A stretch of DNA of 10,419 bases from Sulfurimonas sp. (GTDB taxonomy: Bacteria; Campylobacterota; Campylobacteria; Campylobacterales; Sulfurimonadaceae). Both the position numbers and the translations under genes were made by a program. This document shows positions 1 to 6,109 of this stretch, piece after piece (the stretch's first letter is position 1; each line of letters begins with the position of its first letter). The notes beneath the pieces are model-generated. The model was not told the origin of the DNA and did no database searches. It saw only the letters and a list, made by a program, of their open reading frames with translations. The stretch lies in contig JAFLJZ010000124.1 in the NCBI GenBank assembly GCA_022712775.1, positions 1 through 10,419 of the forward strand, written 5' to 3'.

Positions 1-15
1 ACGCTCTTCCGATCT
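1..15. other. Illumina adapter remnant at contig edge
   Basis: ACGCTCTTCCGATCT is identical to the last 15 nt of the Illumina TruSeq read-1 adapter. Its place at the exact start of the window fits untrimmed library sequence. Genomic sequence therefore probably begins at about base 16, and nothing biological should be read into these bases. Confidence 0.93.
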
Positions 16-30
16 GGATATACTCAATAA

Positions 31-645
31 CTAAAACATATATTTCAAGTCGTTTATGAAGCTAAAGATGGGAAAGAAGCCTATAAACTCTATAATATTC
101 ATAAACCTGATATTTTACTCTTTGATATTAATATGCCCTACCTTAGTGGGCTAGAAGTTATCCAAATGATACGTTTAAAAGATAAAGATGTAAAAATCAT
201 CATATCAACAGCGCATGCAGAAGAAGAAAAGCTACTTCAAGCAATTCCATTAGGTCTTTCTAGTTATCTAAAAAAACCAGTAAAAGAAAGAGAATTAAGA
301 GATGTACTTCGTAGTGTAATCTATGAATTAGAACAAAAAACTAACAATATACTCAAGTTTTCACAAACTTTCTATTGGGACACGCAAGAAAATATACTAT
401 ATAATAATCTTAACAAGATTCATCTAACAAGAAATGAATTAACATTAATGCAAATACTCTCTTCTCAGCCAAGTTTGCACCTTTCGCTTGATGATATACT
501 AGAAAAATTCTGGCAATATCAAAGTCAAAAGGATATGACAGAAAACTCTGTACGAAACATCATAAAACGTTTAAAACAAAAACTTCCTATAGATACAATT
601 GAGAACTACTATGGAGTTGGATACAAACTATGTACTACTAAATAG
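31..645 (+). CDS. OmpR/PhoB-type response regulator, 5'-truncated
   Basis: This is a two-component response regulator with an N-terminal receiver (REC) domain and a C-terminal winged-helix DNA-binding domain, a cytoplasmic transcription factor phosphorylated by a histidine kinase that is not in the window. The ATG at 133 is not the true start: the same frame is open from 31 and reads as receiver sequence (VVYEAKDG, then ILLFDINMPYLSG). The phosphoacceptor Asp is codon 124-126, upstream of that ATG. Other receiver landmarks are the Thr of IIISTAHAE and the conserved Lys of LKKPVKE. The DNA-binding part starts near LTRNELTLMQIL and ends with ENYYGVGYKL, typical of the Trans_reg_C wing. The first ~30-40 residues (acidic pocket) are missing at the contig edge. 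An in-frame TAA at 28-30 suggests a lost base nearby (see findings). No gene symbol can be assigned. Confidence 0.85.
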   Translation, partial: LKHIFQVVYEAKDGKEAYKLYNIHKPDILLFDINMPYLSGLEVIQMIRLKDKDVKIIISTAHAEEEKLLQAIPLGLSSYLKKPVKERELRDVLRSVIYELEQKTNNILKFSQTFYWDTQENILYNNLNKIHLTRNELTLMQILSSQPSLHLSLDDILEKFWQYQSQKDMTENSVRNIIKRLKQKLPIDTIENYYGVGYKLCTTK

Positions 646-657
646 CATATATTAAAA

Positions 658-693
658 TTTTGACCTATTTTTGACCAAATTGTAATCTATAAT
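658..693 (+). promoter_or_regulatory. Candidate regulated promoter with tandem 11-bp repeats
   Basis: TTTTGACC occurs at 658-665 and 669-676, an exact 11-bp period, followed 11 bp later by a perfect TATAAT at 688-693. Neither copy is at normal -35 spacing (22 and 11 bp for the TTGACC parts). Two direct repeats one helical turn apart, replacing a -35 box, is the layout of Pho-box-like sites bound by OmpR/PhoB-family dimers. A gene of that family lies directly upstream. The promoter would transcribe the diguanylate cyclase with a leader of about 110 nt. The repeat and the -10 box are seen; the binding is inferred. Confidence 0.45.
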
Positions 694-699
694 TACATT

Positions 700-737
700 A
701 GGTACTATTATAAGTGATACAAATGAAACAAGTACCT
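700..737 (+). repeat. 7-bp inverted repeat in the cyclase leader
   Basis: AGGTACT (700-706) and AGTACCT (731-737) are exact reverse complements separated by 24 nt. The pair begins 7 nt after the candidate -10 box, so it would lie at the start of the mRNA leader. It could be an operator or a weak stem. No T-tract follows, so it is not an intrinsic terminator. Confidence 0.3.
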
Positions 738-809
738 TCAAGAAAAGCAATGACGACGATAAATTATAATGCAATTTTAACAACTTATTAACGCACAAGG
801 AATAAAAAA

Positions 810-1967
810 ATGCTACCTAAGTTCATTATTTCACTAGCACATATTGGTATTTTAGATTCTGACACAGAGACTGATAAGGTTAAAAAGAAATCCTTAACCC
901 TGCTTCCATTTTATGTGGCTCTACCAGCTTTAATCTTAAGTATTTTATACTTATATTTTGGTAACTTTGAAGCTTTTTTAATCCCTATATTTTATATTGT
1001 AACTTCTATGATATCAGCCTTGTATCTCTATAAAACGAAGAAATTTATTCATTTTGAAATTTTACAATTACTAATGATTTTACTCCTTCCTTTTGTCCTA
1101 ATGTGGGTTCTTGGTGGTTATGGCGCGAGTAGTTTTGTATTTATATGGTCCTTTTACGCACCTGTAGCGGCGGCAATATATAGTGAAAACTTCAAAGTAG
1201 AAATGCGTTGGTTTTCTGCTTTTATTTTTTTATTATTTATTTCAACAATCATTGATGCGAGATTAGTTTCGCAAATTGATTCTGGGTTTCCTATTGTAGC
1301 TTTAGATATATTTTTCTTTTTAAATATTGCTGCTGGTCTTGGAGGGATATATTTTTTAATTACTCATTTTATCAACAATATAAAAAATATTTCTAATGAA
1401 CTAAAAAGAGATAGAGAATCCCTTTATAATTTAACAAGTACTTTACAAGATGCTAACAAGGAACTTGAGCATTTAGCTAATTGTGATGTAGTCACAGACT
1501 TACCAAATAGACTCTCTTTTATGGATATAGCTTATACTATGTTCAATAAAGCAAAAACTACAGACAAGCAAGTAGCTATTATGTTCTTAGACCTTGATGG
1601 GTTTAAAGCTGTAAATGATACATATGGTCATGAAGCTGGAGATATGATTCTAAAAGTAGTAGGCTCTCGAATTACTTCAGTTATTCGTGATTCTGATACA
1701 GTTGCAAGAGTTGGTGGAGATGAGTTTGCAATCTCATTAGGTGATATTACTGATACTAAACATGTTGAACAAATTGCAAAAACCATAATCAGTACTGTTA
1801 ATGAGTTATGCCACTATAATGAAGAGCCTTGTCAAGTTGGAATAAGTATAGGTATTAGTTTTTATCCAGAGCATGGTGAAGAGATTGAAGGGCTAATGAA
1901 AAAAGCAGATGAAGCGATGTATAGCATCAAAAAAACTGGTAAAAATAACTACGCTATTTTTTCTTAA
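810..1967 (+). CDS. Membrane-anchored diguanylate cyclase (GGDEF)
   Basis: The protein is predicted to make cyclic di-GMP from two GTP at the inner membrane. The 385-aa protein has about six hydrophobic helices (residues ~30-50, 53-74, 82-101, 107-123, 132-149, 160-186), then a short coiled-coil-like linker (~187-222), then one GGDEF domain (~223-385). The active-site motif GGDEF is intact at residues 302-306. The metal-ligand region MFLDLDGFKAVND and the ISIGIS strand are present. An inhibitory I-site RxxD (R293, D296) lies exactly five residues before GGDEF, so product feedback is likely. The N-terminus is an unclassified six-helix sensor with no recognisable ligand motif. AAGGAA at 797-802 supports the ATG at 810. 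There is no EAL or HD-GYP domain, so this should be a synthase only. It may be controlled by the upstream regulator. Its 3' end overlaps the convergent methyltransferase gene by 14 bp. Confidence 0.93.
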   Translation: MLPKFIISLAHIGILDSDTETDKVKKKSLTLLPFYVALPALILSILYLYFGNFEAFLIPIFYIVTSMISALYLYKTKKFIHFEILQLLMILLLPFVLMWVLGGYGASSFVFIWSFYAPVAAAIYSENFKVEMRWFSAFIFLLFISTIIDARLVSQIDSGFPIVALDIFFFLNIAAGLGGIYFLITHFINNIKNISNELKRDRESLYNLTSTLQDANKELEHLANCDVVTDLPNRLSFMDIAYTMFNKAKTTDKQVAIMFLDLDGFKAVNDTYGHEAGDMILKVVGSRITSVIRDSDTVARVGGDEFAISLGDITDTKHVEQIAKTIISTVNELCHYNEEPCQVGISIGISFYPEHGEEIEGLMKKADEAMYSIKKTGKNNYAIFS

Positions 1968-1980
1968 AGATTAAAAGCGT
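1951..1980. terminator. Candidate bidirectional terminator at convergent gene ends
   Basis: ACGCT at 1951-1955, one bulged A, then TTT pair with AAAAGCGT at 1973-1980, enclosing an A/T-rich loop. The arms span both stop codons (TAA of the cyclase, TAG of the minus-strand methyltransferase). T-rich sequence follows on either strand (TTTATCTTCTT on plus, AGTTATTTTTACC on minus). The stem is short and only its base is G/C, so termination in both directions is an inference. Confidence 0.4.
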
Positions 1981-2637
1981 TTTATCTTCTTCATCGTAAA
2001 GCGAAAACGTTTGTTTATCTACAAGTTTAAGACCTGAAAGTTTTTGAAAGGTTTTTATCTTGTGAAAATACTGCACGATTTTGTCATGGTACTTTGTGAA
2101 AGAGCCATTTTCGTTTTTAGTAAAGAGTGTGAAAAATGTATGGAGCTCATCGTTAACAAATTCTGCTTCCACGCATAAAAATTCATCTTCTTCATCTTTA
2201 CTCATAGTTCCCTCAGCAACATCAGAAAAACCATAAAGTGTGTTTATATCTGCGATAAAAATTCCATCATCATTAAGTCTTTGTGAAACAGAATCAAGAA
2301 AAGAAAGTAAAGCTTCTTTATCCATAAAATTCAGTACATCAAAGATACTTACGATAGCATCGTATTGTCCTGTGACGTCTGCTACATCAATACACTCTGC
2401 ATCAAGACCTTGACTTACACACTCTTTAATCATCACAGAACTTAAATCAATACCTTTACATATGATTCCATCGCTTTGCATACGTCGCATAAAACCACCA
2501 CGACCACAACCTACGTCTAAAAGTGTTTTTACACCTTTCTCATCAAGTTCACTTCTATAAAGGTCGTAAAGGGCTTCTGTCGCTTCTTCTATACCTAGAA
2601 GATGTTCAGCTTTAGCGTATAAGTCTAAATTTGTCAT
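1954..2637 (-). CDS. Class I SAM-dependent methyltransferase
   Basis: This 227-aa soluble protein transfers a methyl group from S-adenosylmethionine to an unknown acceptor. Motif I is clear at residues 39-49 (LLDVGCGRGGF), the acidic end of strand 2 is GID (D64), and the strand-4 region reads AIVSIFDVLNFM. The C-terminal half (~150-227) has the antiparallel strand pattern of small-molecule methyltransferases, but no substrate signature is recognisable. The start codon directly follows the hisG stop with no spacer, so translation is probably coupled to hisG. A role in histidine synthesis is not implied; the linkage may only be transcriptional. Last gene of the minus-strand run. Confidence 0.85.
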   Translation of the reverse strand: MTNLDLYAKAEHLLGIEEATEALYDLYRSELDEKGVKTLLDVGCGRGGFMRRMQSDGIICKGIDLSSVMIKECVSQGLDAECIDVADVTGQYDAIVSIFDVLNFMDKEALLSFLDSVSQRLNDDGIFIADINTLYGFSDVAEGTMSKDEEDEFLCVEAEFVNDELHTFFTLFTKNENGSFTKYHDKIVQYFHKIKTFQKLSGLKLVDKQTFSLYDEEDKTLLIFKKK

Positions 2638-3252
2638 TTACGGGTTAATAATTCCGTTTATTTTTTCATAAATATCAAGTACTTCATCTTTTTTCGCAAT
2701 GTAACTATTTTTGTTAGCGATTAAGTATGTTGAAGAAGTCATAATATCTTCAACTACTACTAAACCATTTTGCTTCATAGTCGCACCAGTTTCTACAACA
2801 TCAACTATCATATCAGCAAGCCCAATAAGAGGAGCAAGCTCGATTGAACCATATAGCTTGATAATCTCGACACTTACAGCTCTTTCTTCAAAGTAACGTT
2901 TTGTGATATTAACCATTTTAGAAGCAACTTTTAAATCAGGCTTATTAAGGTCAAATATTTCACCTTTTTTCATCCCAATAGATACTTTACATATACCTTT
3001 TTTAAGGTCAAGTAAACGAACTACATCTAAACCTTGTTCTTCTAAAGTATCAAGTCCTACTACACCAATATCAGCTGCCTGATGGTATACATATGTCGCA
3101 ACATCTTGGTTTCTTACAAGTAAAAAAGTAAAATCTGGAGTTTGCAAAATAAGCTTTCTGTCATCAAATTTAAACTCATCACCAAAAATTTTACCAAATA
3201 TTTCAAGTGTATCTTTAGCGATACGACCTTTTGGAAGTGCAACTGTTAGCAT
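2638..3252 (-). CDS. hisG: ATP phosphoribosyltransferase, short form (HisG)
   Basis: HisG catalyses the first committed step of histidine synthesis: ATP + PRPP to phosphoribosyl-ATP. The start MLTVALPKGRI is typical of the family. The PRPP-binding loop reads VDVVETGATMKQNGL (~150-164), and DIGVVGLDTLEEQG is also conserved. At 204 aa it is the short form, lacking the C-terminal ACT-like regulatory domain of long HisG (~290-300 aa). Short forms are known to need HisZ, a HisRS-like regulatory subunit, which is not in this window. AAGG (minus strand, 3261-3264) sits 8 nt before the ATG. The other his genes are absent here, so histidine genes are scattered, as in other Campylobacterota. About 40 bp separate it from the phosphoesterase gene upstream. 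Confidence 0.96.
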   Translation of the reverse strand: MLTVALPKGRIAKDTLEIFGKIFGDEFKFDDRKLILQTPDFTFLLVRNQDVATYVYHQAADIGVVGLDTLEEQGLDVVRLLDLKKGICKVSIGMKKGEIFDLNKPDLKVASKMVNITKRYFEERAVSVEIIKLYGSIELAPLIGLADMIVDVVETGATMKQNGLVVVEDIMTSSTYLIANKNSYIAKKDEVLDIYEKINGIINP

Positions 3253-3292
3253 AGTGTAGACCTTGTGTATATTTATATTTTTGGCATTTTAT

Positions 3293-4423
3293 CTAAATAT
3301 TGCTTTGATTTGGGATTAAACTAATTTCTGTTATCTCTGAACTCGCACCAAGTCTCATAGGTGGACCCCAAAAACCTGTTCCTTTATTTACATAAATTTG
3401 TAAGTCTTTATTATGTTGATGTAGCCCATCAATGTAAGGCTGAACAAGTTTAACCAAAAATCTAAAAGGATAAATCTGTCCACCGTGCGTATGTCCGCTG
3501 AGCATTAAGTCCACACCAGACTGAACCTCTTCAATGAAACGTGGTTGATGTGCTAAAAGTACAGTAGGAGAATCTTTTTTATTTACGAGCGCTTTATCTA
3601 TATCTGGCATGTAAGTTTGTGTTCTGTATCCCATCACATCATAGACACCGGCTAAATTAAACCCATTACCATCTTCTCCAATGTAAACATTTTCATTTTC
3701 AAGAACTGTGATTCCAAGCGCCTTTACTTTATCAATGATTTTTTCTATACCATGGTAGTATTCATGATTACCTACTATAAAATATGTTCCATATTTAGAT
3801 TCTAAATTTTTTAAGGTGTTTAGGGTATCTTCTGCCTTGTCTAAACGTATATCTACTAAATCTCCCGTAATCACTACTACATCAGCATTCATAGTATTTA
3901 CACGAGTAACAAGACCCCCGACAAACTCAGAATCAATAAGCCCACCAATATGTATATCACTTAGTTGGACTATTGTATACGACTTTTTTAATCTCTTGAT
4001 TTTAATAGTAACTTTTTCATGCACAACGAAACCTGCTTCATAGACAGCGCGAGCACTTAGCGTTGTTGCGACTACTAAAGAAGATATATCTAAAGATTTT
4101 TTAAAAAAGTTTCTTCGCTCATTTGAAATGGGAATAGTATTTAAAAACACGCGTGACACATCATAAATAATTGCAGTACAAAAAAGTAAAAATAAAACCC
4201 CAATAGGAAGCGAGAGCATAAAATAAAGCCAATTAGGATACTCAAGATAATAACGTCCAAGTATATAAAAAATAATCCCAATAAAATTAAAAACTAAAAA
4301 GGCTCGCATATAGTATTGAACATAGATTCTCACATGAAGTTTTTGTATAAGTCGCTTAGATATATACATATTAATGAGTATAAATACACCTAAGAATGCT
4401 ATAAAAAAAAGTGAAATTTTCAT
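3293..4423 (-). CDS. Membrane-bound metallophosphoesterase (YkoQ/YaeI-like)
   Basis: A 376-aa calcineurin-like phosphoesterase anchored in the inner membrane. The first ~130 residues hold about four hydrophobic helices (~4-22, 40-57, 65-88, 112-130). The catalytic domain has the full two-metal motif series: LSDIHIGG (D156, H158), TGDLVD (D188), GNHEYYHG (N219, H220, E221), LLAHQPRF (H292) and SGHTHGGQIYPF (H311, H313). The late GTGFWGPPMRLG motif is typical of the YkoQ/YaeI branch, some members of which are reported to cleave UDP-diacylglucosamine-like pyrophosphates or other lipid substrates. No substrate can be assigned here. The ATG directly follows the coaX TAG with no spacer and no strong ribosome binding site, which points to coupling. 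Confidence 0.93.
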   Translation of the reverse strand: MKISLFFIAFLGVFILINMYISKRLIQKLHVRIYVQYYMRAFLVFNFIGIIFYILGRYYLEYPNWLYFMLSLPIGVLFLLFCTAIIYDVSRVFLNTIPISNERRNFFKKSLDISSLVVATTLSARAVYEAGFVVHEKVTIKIKRLKKSYTIVQLSDIHIGGLIDSEFVGGLVTRVNTMNADVVVITGDLVDIRLDKAEDTLNTLKNLESKYGTYFIVGNHEYYHGIEKIIDKVKALGITVLENENVYIGEDGNGFNLAGVYDVMGYRTQTYMPDIDKALVNKKDSPTVLLAHQPRFIEEVQSGVDLMLSGHTHGGQIYPFRFLVKLVQPYIDGLHQHNKDLQIYVNKGTGFWGPPMRLGASSEITEISLIPNQSNI

Positions 4424-5035
4424 CTATAAGGCTCGAAGTAAAATCTTTTTCATACCATTAAAGATAAGTTCATTATCTACTACGGCATCTTTAAAAATAT
4501 TAAGTAACTTCTGCGCATCTCCACCTGTAAGATAAATCTTTTTCTTGTGTGATAATACTTCACTGTAGAGTGTTTTTAAAAACCCATAACTAATCGCATC
4601 TTGAGAGTTTCTTGGAAGTTTATTTAAATCAAGTTCATAATTAAAAGAATAATCTAAGGCTGAGGATATGTTCTTGTATGTATCATTCATAGCTCGTGTA
4701 CCGGGATAGATAAAACCACCTTGAAAAACTCCACCCTCAACAACATCAACAGTTATAGCACTTCCAGCATCTATGATAATGCCATCCTCGATTGCTAAAC
4801 ATGCGAAGATTCTATCAACACCCATCGTCTCATAATAATTTTTTATATCAATAAATCTTGCTACATTTATCCAGTTCTTTAAAGGTTTTAAGAGTTTACT
4901 AACCTTTGGATTAACGCAAATATAATAGACAGTATTTTGAAGCGTTTGAGGATTAAAAATATCTACATGCTCTTTGTAATCTAAGCTAGAATCAAAAAAG
5001 TGATAAGAGGTATTTCCAATATCACATAAAAGCAT
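4424..5035 (-). CDS. coaX: Type III pantothenate kinase (CoaX)
   Basis: CoaX phosphorylates pantothenate with ATP, the first step of coenzyme A synthesis. It belongs to the ASKHA fold, unlike the type I and II kinases. The motifs are the N-terminal phosphate loop CDIGNT (residues 4-9), GVDR (72-75), IIDAGSAITVDVV (87-99) and the adenosine loop LTGGDA. At 203 aa it matches the short CoaX of Campylobacterota rather than the ~250-aa forms elsewhere. An ATG at 5050 would add five residues (MEDTV). The start at 5035 is preferred because family members begin MLL-DIGNT, GGAAGA lies 7 nt upstream, and the ATG overlaps the previous gene's TAA by one base (TAATG), a classic coupling arrangement. Confidence 0.93.
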   Translation of the reverse strand: MLLCDIGNTSYHFFDSSLDYKEHVDIFNPQTLQNTVYYICVNPKVSKLLKPLKNWINVARFIDIKNYYETMGVDRIFACLAIEDGIIIDAGSAITVDVVEGGVFQGGFIYPGTRAMNDTYKNISSALDYSFNYELDLNKLPRNSQDAISYGFLKTLYSEVLSHKKKIYLTGGDAQKLLNIFKDAVVDNELIFNGMKKILLRAL

Positions 5036-5355
5036 TACTGTATCTTCCATCCAGATGTCTCAAAAGCGACTTTAGCTTTTGAGCATAAAGGAGCATCTAT
5101 AAAAATTACTTTATAGTGAAAATTTCTAGCACAGTACATGCTAAGTTTTGCATATATCTCTTCAAATTTATGCACGTCTTTCATTAAGATTCTACTCTTT
5201 TGTGAGACAGCAAGAATCGCCCAGTACTTGTTGCTTGTATCAACTGCACTATAGAGTTTAATTTTATTGCGAATACCTAGTTCTTTGGGTACTACTTCTT
5301 GCATTTTTTTATATACTTTACCCTTAGAACGAAGGCGATCTACTATTACTTGCAT
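5035..5355 (-). CDS. Small conserved-looking protein of unknown function
   Basis: Not recognised. It is a 106-aa soluble, basic protein without signal peptide or membrane segment. The N-terminal ~30 residues are rich in Lys/Arg (MQVIVDRLRSKGKVYKK, then RNKIKLYSAVD). A middle part alternates strands and helices (YWAILAVSQKSRILM, KFEEIYAKLSMYC), and the end is KVIFIDAPLCSKAKVAFETSGWKIQ when read in pieces. Its TAA overlaps the coaX ATG by one base, so the two are probably translated together in fixed ratio. AGGGA lies about 12 nt before the ATG. It starts 15 nt after the DUF4395 stop. The overlap suggests a link with CoaX, but nothing in the sequence shows one. Confidence 0.75.
   Translation of the reverse strand: MQVIVDRLRSKGKVYKKMQEVVPKELGIRNKIKLYSAVDTSNKYWAILAVSQKSRILMKDVHKFEEIYAKLSMYCARNFHYKVIFIDAPLCSKAKVAFETSGWKIQ
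5059..5083 (-). repeat. Perfect 9-bp hairpin upstream of the coaX start
   Basis: CTCAAAAGC (5059-5067) and GCTTTTGAG (5075-5083) are exact reverse complements around a 7-nt loop. The stem lies inside the 3' end of the small upstream gene and ends ~23 nt before the coaX ATG, just ahead of its ribosome binding site. No T-run follows it on the minus strand, so it is not a classical terminator. It could influence coaX translation or mRNA processing. Confidence 0.5.
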
Positions 5356-5370
5356 ATCTATAATACGTCC

Positions 5371-5814
5371 CTATTCCATAAAAGATGGATATATTTTTTT
5401 GATAATAAAGAAAATTTTACATCCTAAACAATAATCTAAAAACACATCTAAAAGTGAACAGGTTAAAAATATTCCTGCAACGATTAAAGAAAGCGTAGCA
5501 AGGTTTAGAACATGTGTTAAAAATAATGAAACTACAAAGATTAAGCCAAACATAGCAGCTAACCTTTTTGCTCCTCCATCTGTTAATTTTTCTTGTATTT
5601 TAAATAGATTTCGTACAGGTAATGCGATATTATAAATAACCGAGAGTTCCTTTCTCATAAAAAGCTTAACAGAAAAATCCATAATTAAAAATATTAATAT
5701 AAATTCGTGCAATGTTATAAGATATGTAATCACAAGTGACGCAACCAAAAGAGCACTTATTCGGGAAGTATTTGAATCAACTGGTTTAAAATTAAGTGGG
5801 CAAGAGTATGACAT
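5371..5814 (-). CDS. DUF4395 family integral membrane protein
   Basis: A 147-aa inner-membrane protein of unknown function that matches the DUF4395 pattern: a short N-terminus with CP (residues 5-6) and D-N-R (KPVDSNTSRISA), hydrophobic helices at ~19-48, and a second hydrophobic pair at ~87-130, ending with a C-terminal CxxC (DYCLGCKIF). Some DUF4395 proteins sit next to thioredoxin-fold or sulfur-handling genes, and the CxxC suggests redox chemistry or metal binding, but this is inference. A longer form from a TTG at 5835 is possible. The ATG at 5814 is preferred because the family motif starts there and AAGG lies upstream, although at a long spacing (11 nt). First gene of the run that leads into coaX. 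Confidence 0.8.
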   Translation of the reverse strand: MSYSCPLNFKPVDSNTSRISALLVASLVITYLITLHEFILIFLIMDFSVKLFMRKELSVIYNIALPVRNLFKIQEKLTDGGAKRLAAMFGLIFVVSLFLTHVLNLATLSLIVAGIFLTCSLLDVFLDYCLGCKIFFIIKKIYPSFME

Positions 5815-5887
5815 TAAAAAAAGAGCCTTATGCAAAATATACTTGTGATTCTAATCATATTTCCTTAAATCTGCATTATTAAACTTA

Positions 5888-5893
5888 ATTATA
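5888..5893 (-). promoter_or_regulatory. Candidate -10 box for the DUF4395-coaX-hisG run
   Basis: On the minus strand a perfect TATAAT reads at 5893-5888, preceded by TTTG and A/T-rich sequence with no recognisable -35. That is common for Campylobacterota sigma-70 promoters. Transcription would start near 5881, giving a ~65-nt leader before the ATG at 5814. A near-palindrome TGATT-AG-AATCA (5846-5857) lies within that leader and could be an operator. Confidence 0.4.
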
Positions 5894-5906
5894 CAAATAA
5901 ATCAGC

Positions 5907-6109
5907 TTAAATAATTTTAATTTCACCGGCTATCTCGTCTATAGCTTCAATAACTTTTCTCTTGCGACAAAGAGTTCAACATACGTTTTTACTCGATGAA
6001 AAAGTTCAACTTCATCAAAAAGTTTTGTGACATAATCTGCATCACCATTCTAAAATGATTCTCTAATACTTTCTTTATTTGCATTTGCAGAGAGAAAGAT
6101 AAAAATAAA
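5907..6109 (-). pseudogene. Response-regulator remnant (REC C-terminus), decayed
   Basis: On the minus strand, reading from 6109 in the same frame as the preceding stop, the sequence translates as FIFIFLSANANKESIRESF, then TAG, then NGDADYVTKLFDEVELF and HRVKTYVELFVAREK. After a one-base shift it reads VIEAIDEIAGEIKII and stops at 5907-5909. This is the C-terminal half of a receiver domain (strand 4, conserved Lys, helix 5) plus a linker like that of REC proteins with HD-GYP or similar outputs. The Lys-Pro after strand 5 has become Lys-Leu. Restoring one A in a run of four (GAAAAG) would join the two frames. There is no start codon, phosphoacceptor half or output domain, so it is a dead fragment. 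It is otherwise the ~270-bp gap between two gene blocks. Confidence 0.8.

Noticed and set aside
723..791. 22-codon ORF (MKQVPSRKAMTTINYNAIL...) between the regulator and the cyclase
   Set aside because: It has no ribosome binding site before its ATG and no recognisable family. Short open frames are frequent in this A/T-rich leader.
791..802. ACGCACAAGG resembling the start of a GEMM cyclic di-GMP riboswitch
   Set aside because: The remaining conserved blocks and paired stems of the riboswitch are absent. The bases are explained as the ribosome binding site of the cyclase.
2711..2896. Plus-strand ORF inside hisG, with similar plus-strand ORFs at 3816-4043, 6472-6726, 8925-9149, 9316-9525 and 9773-9967
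   Set aside because: Each lies antisense inside a confidently recognised gene, has low-complexity or unlikely composition, and lacks its own family signature. They are shadow frames.
5833..5835. TTG start for the DUF4395 gene
   Set aside because: It adds seven residues not expected from the family, and the site before it is weak. The ATG at 5814 places the CP motif at the usual distance.
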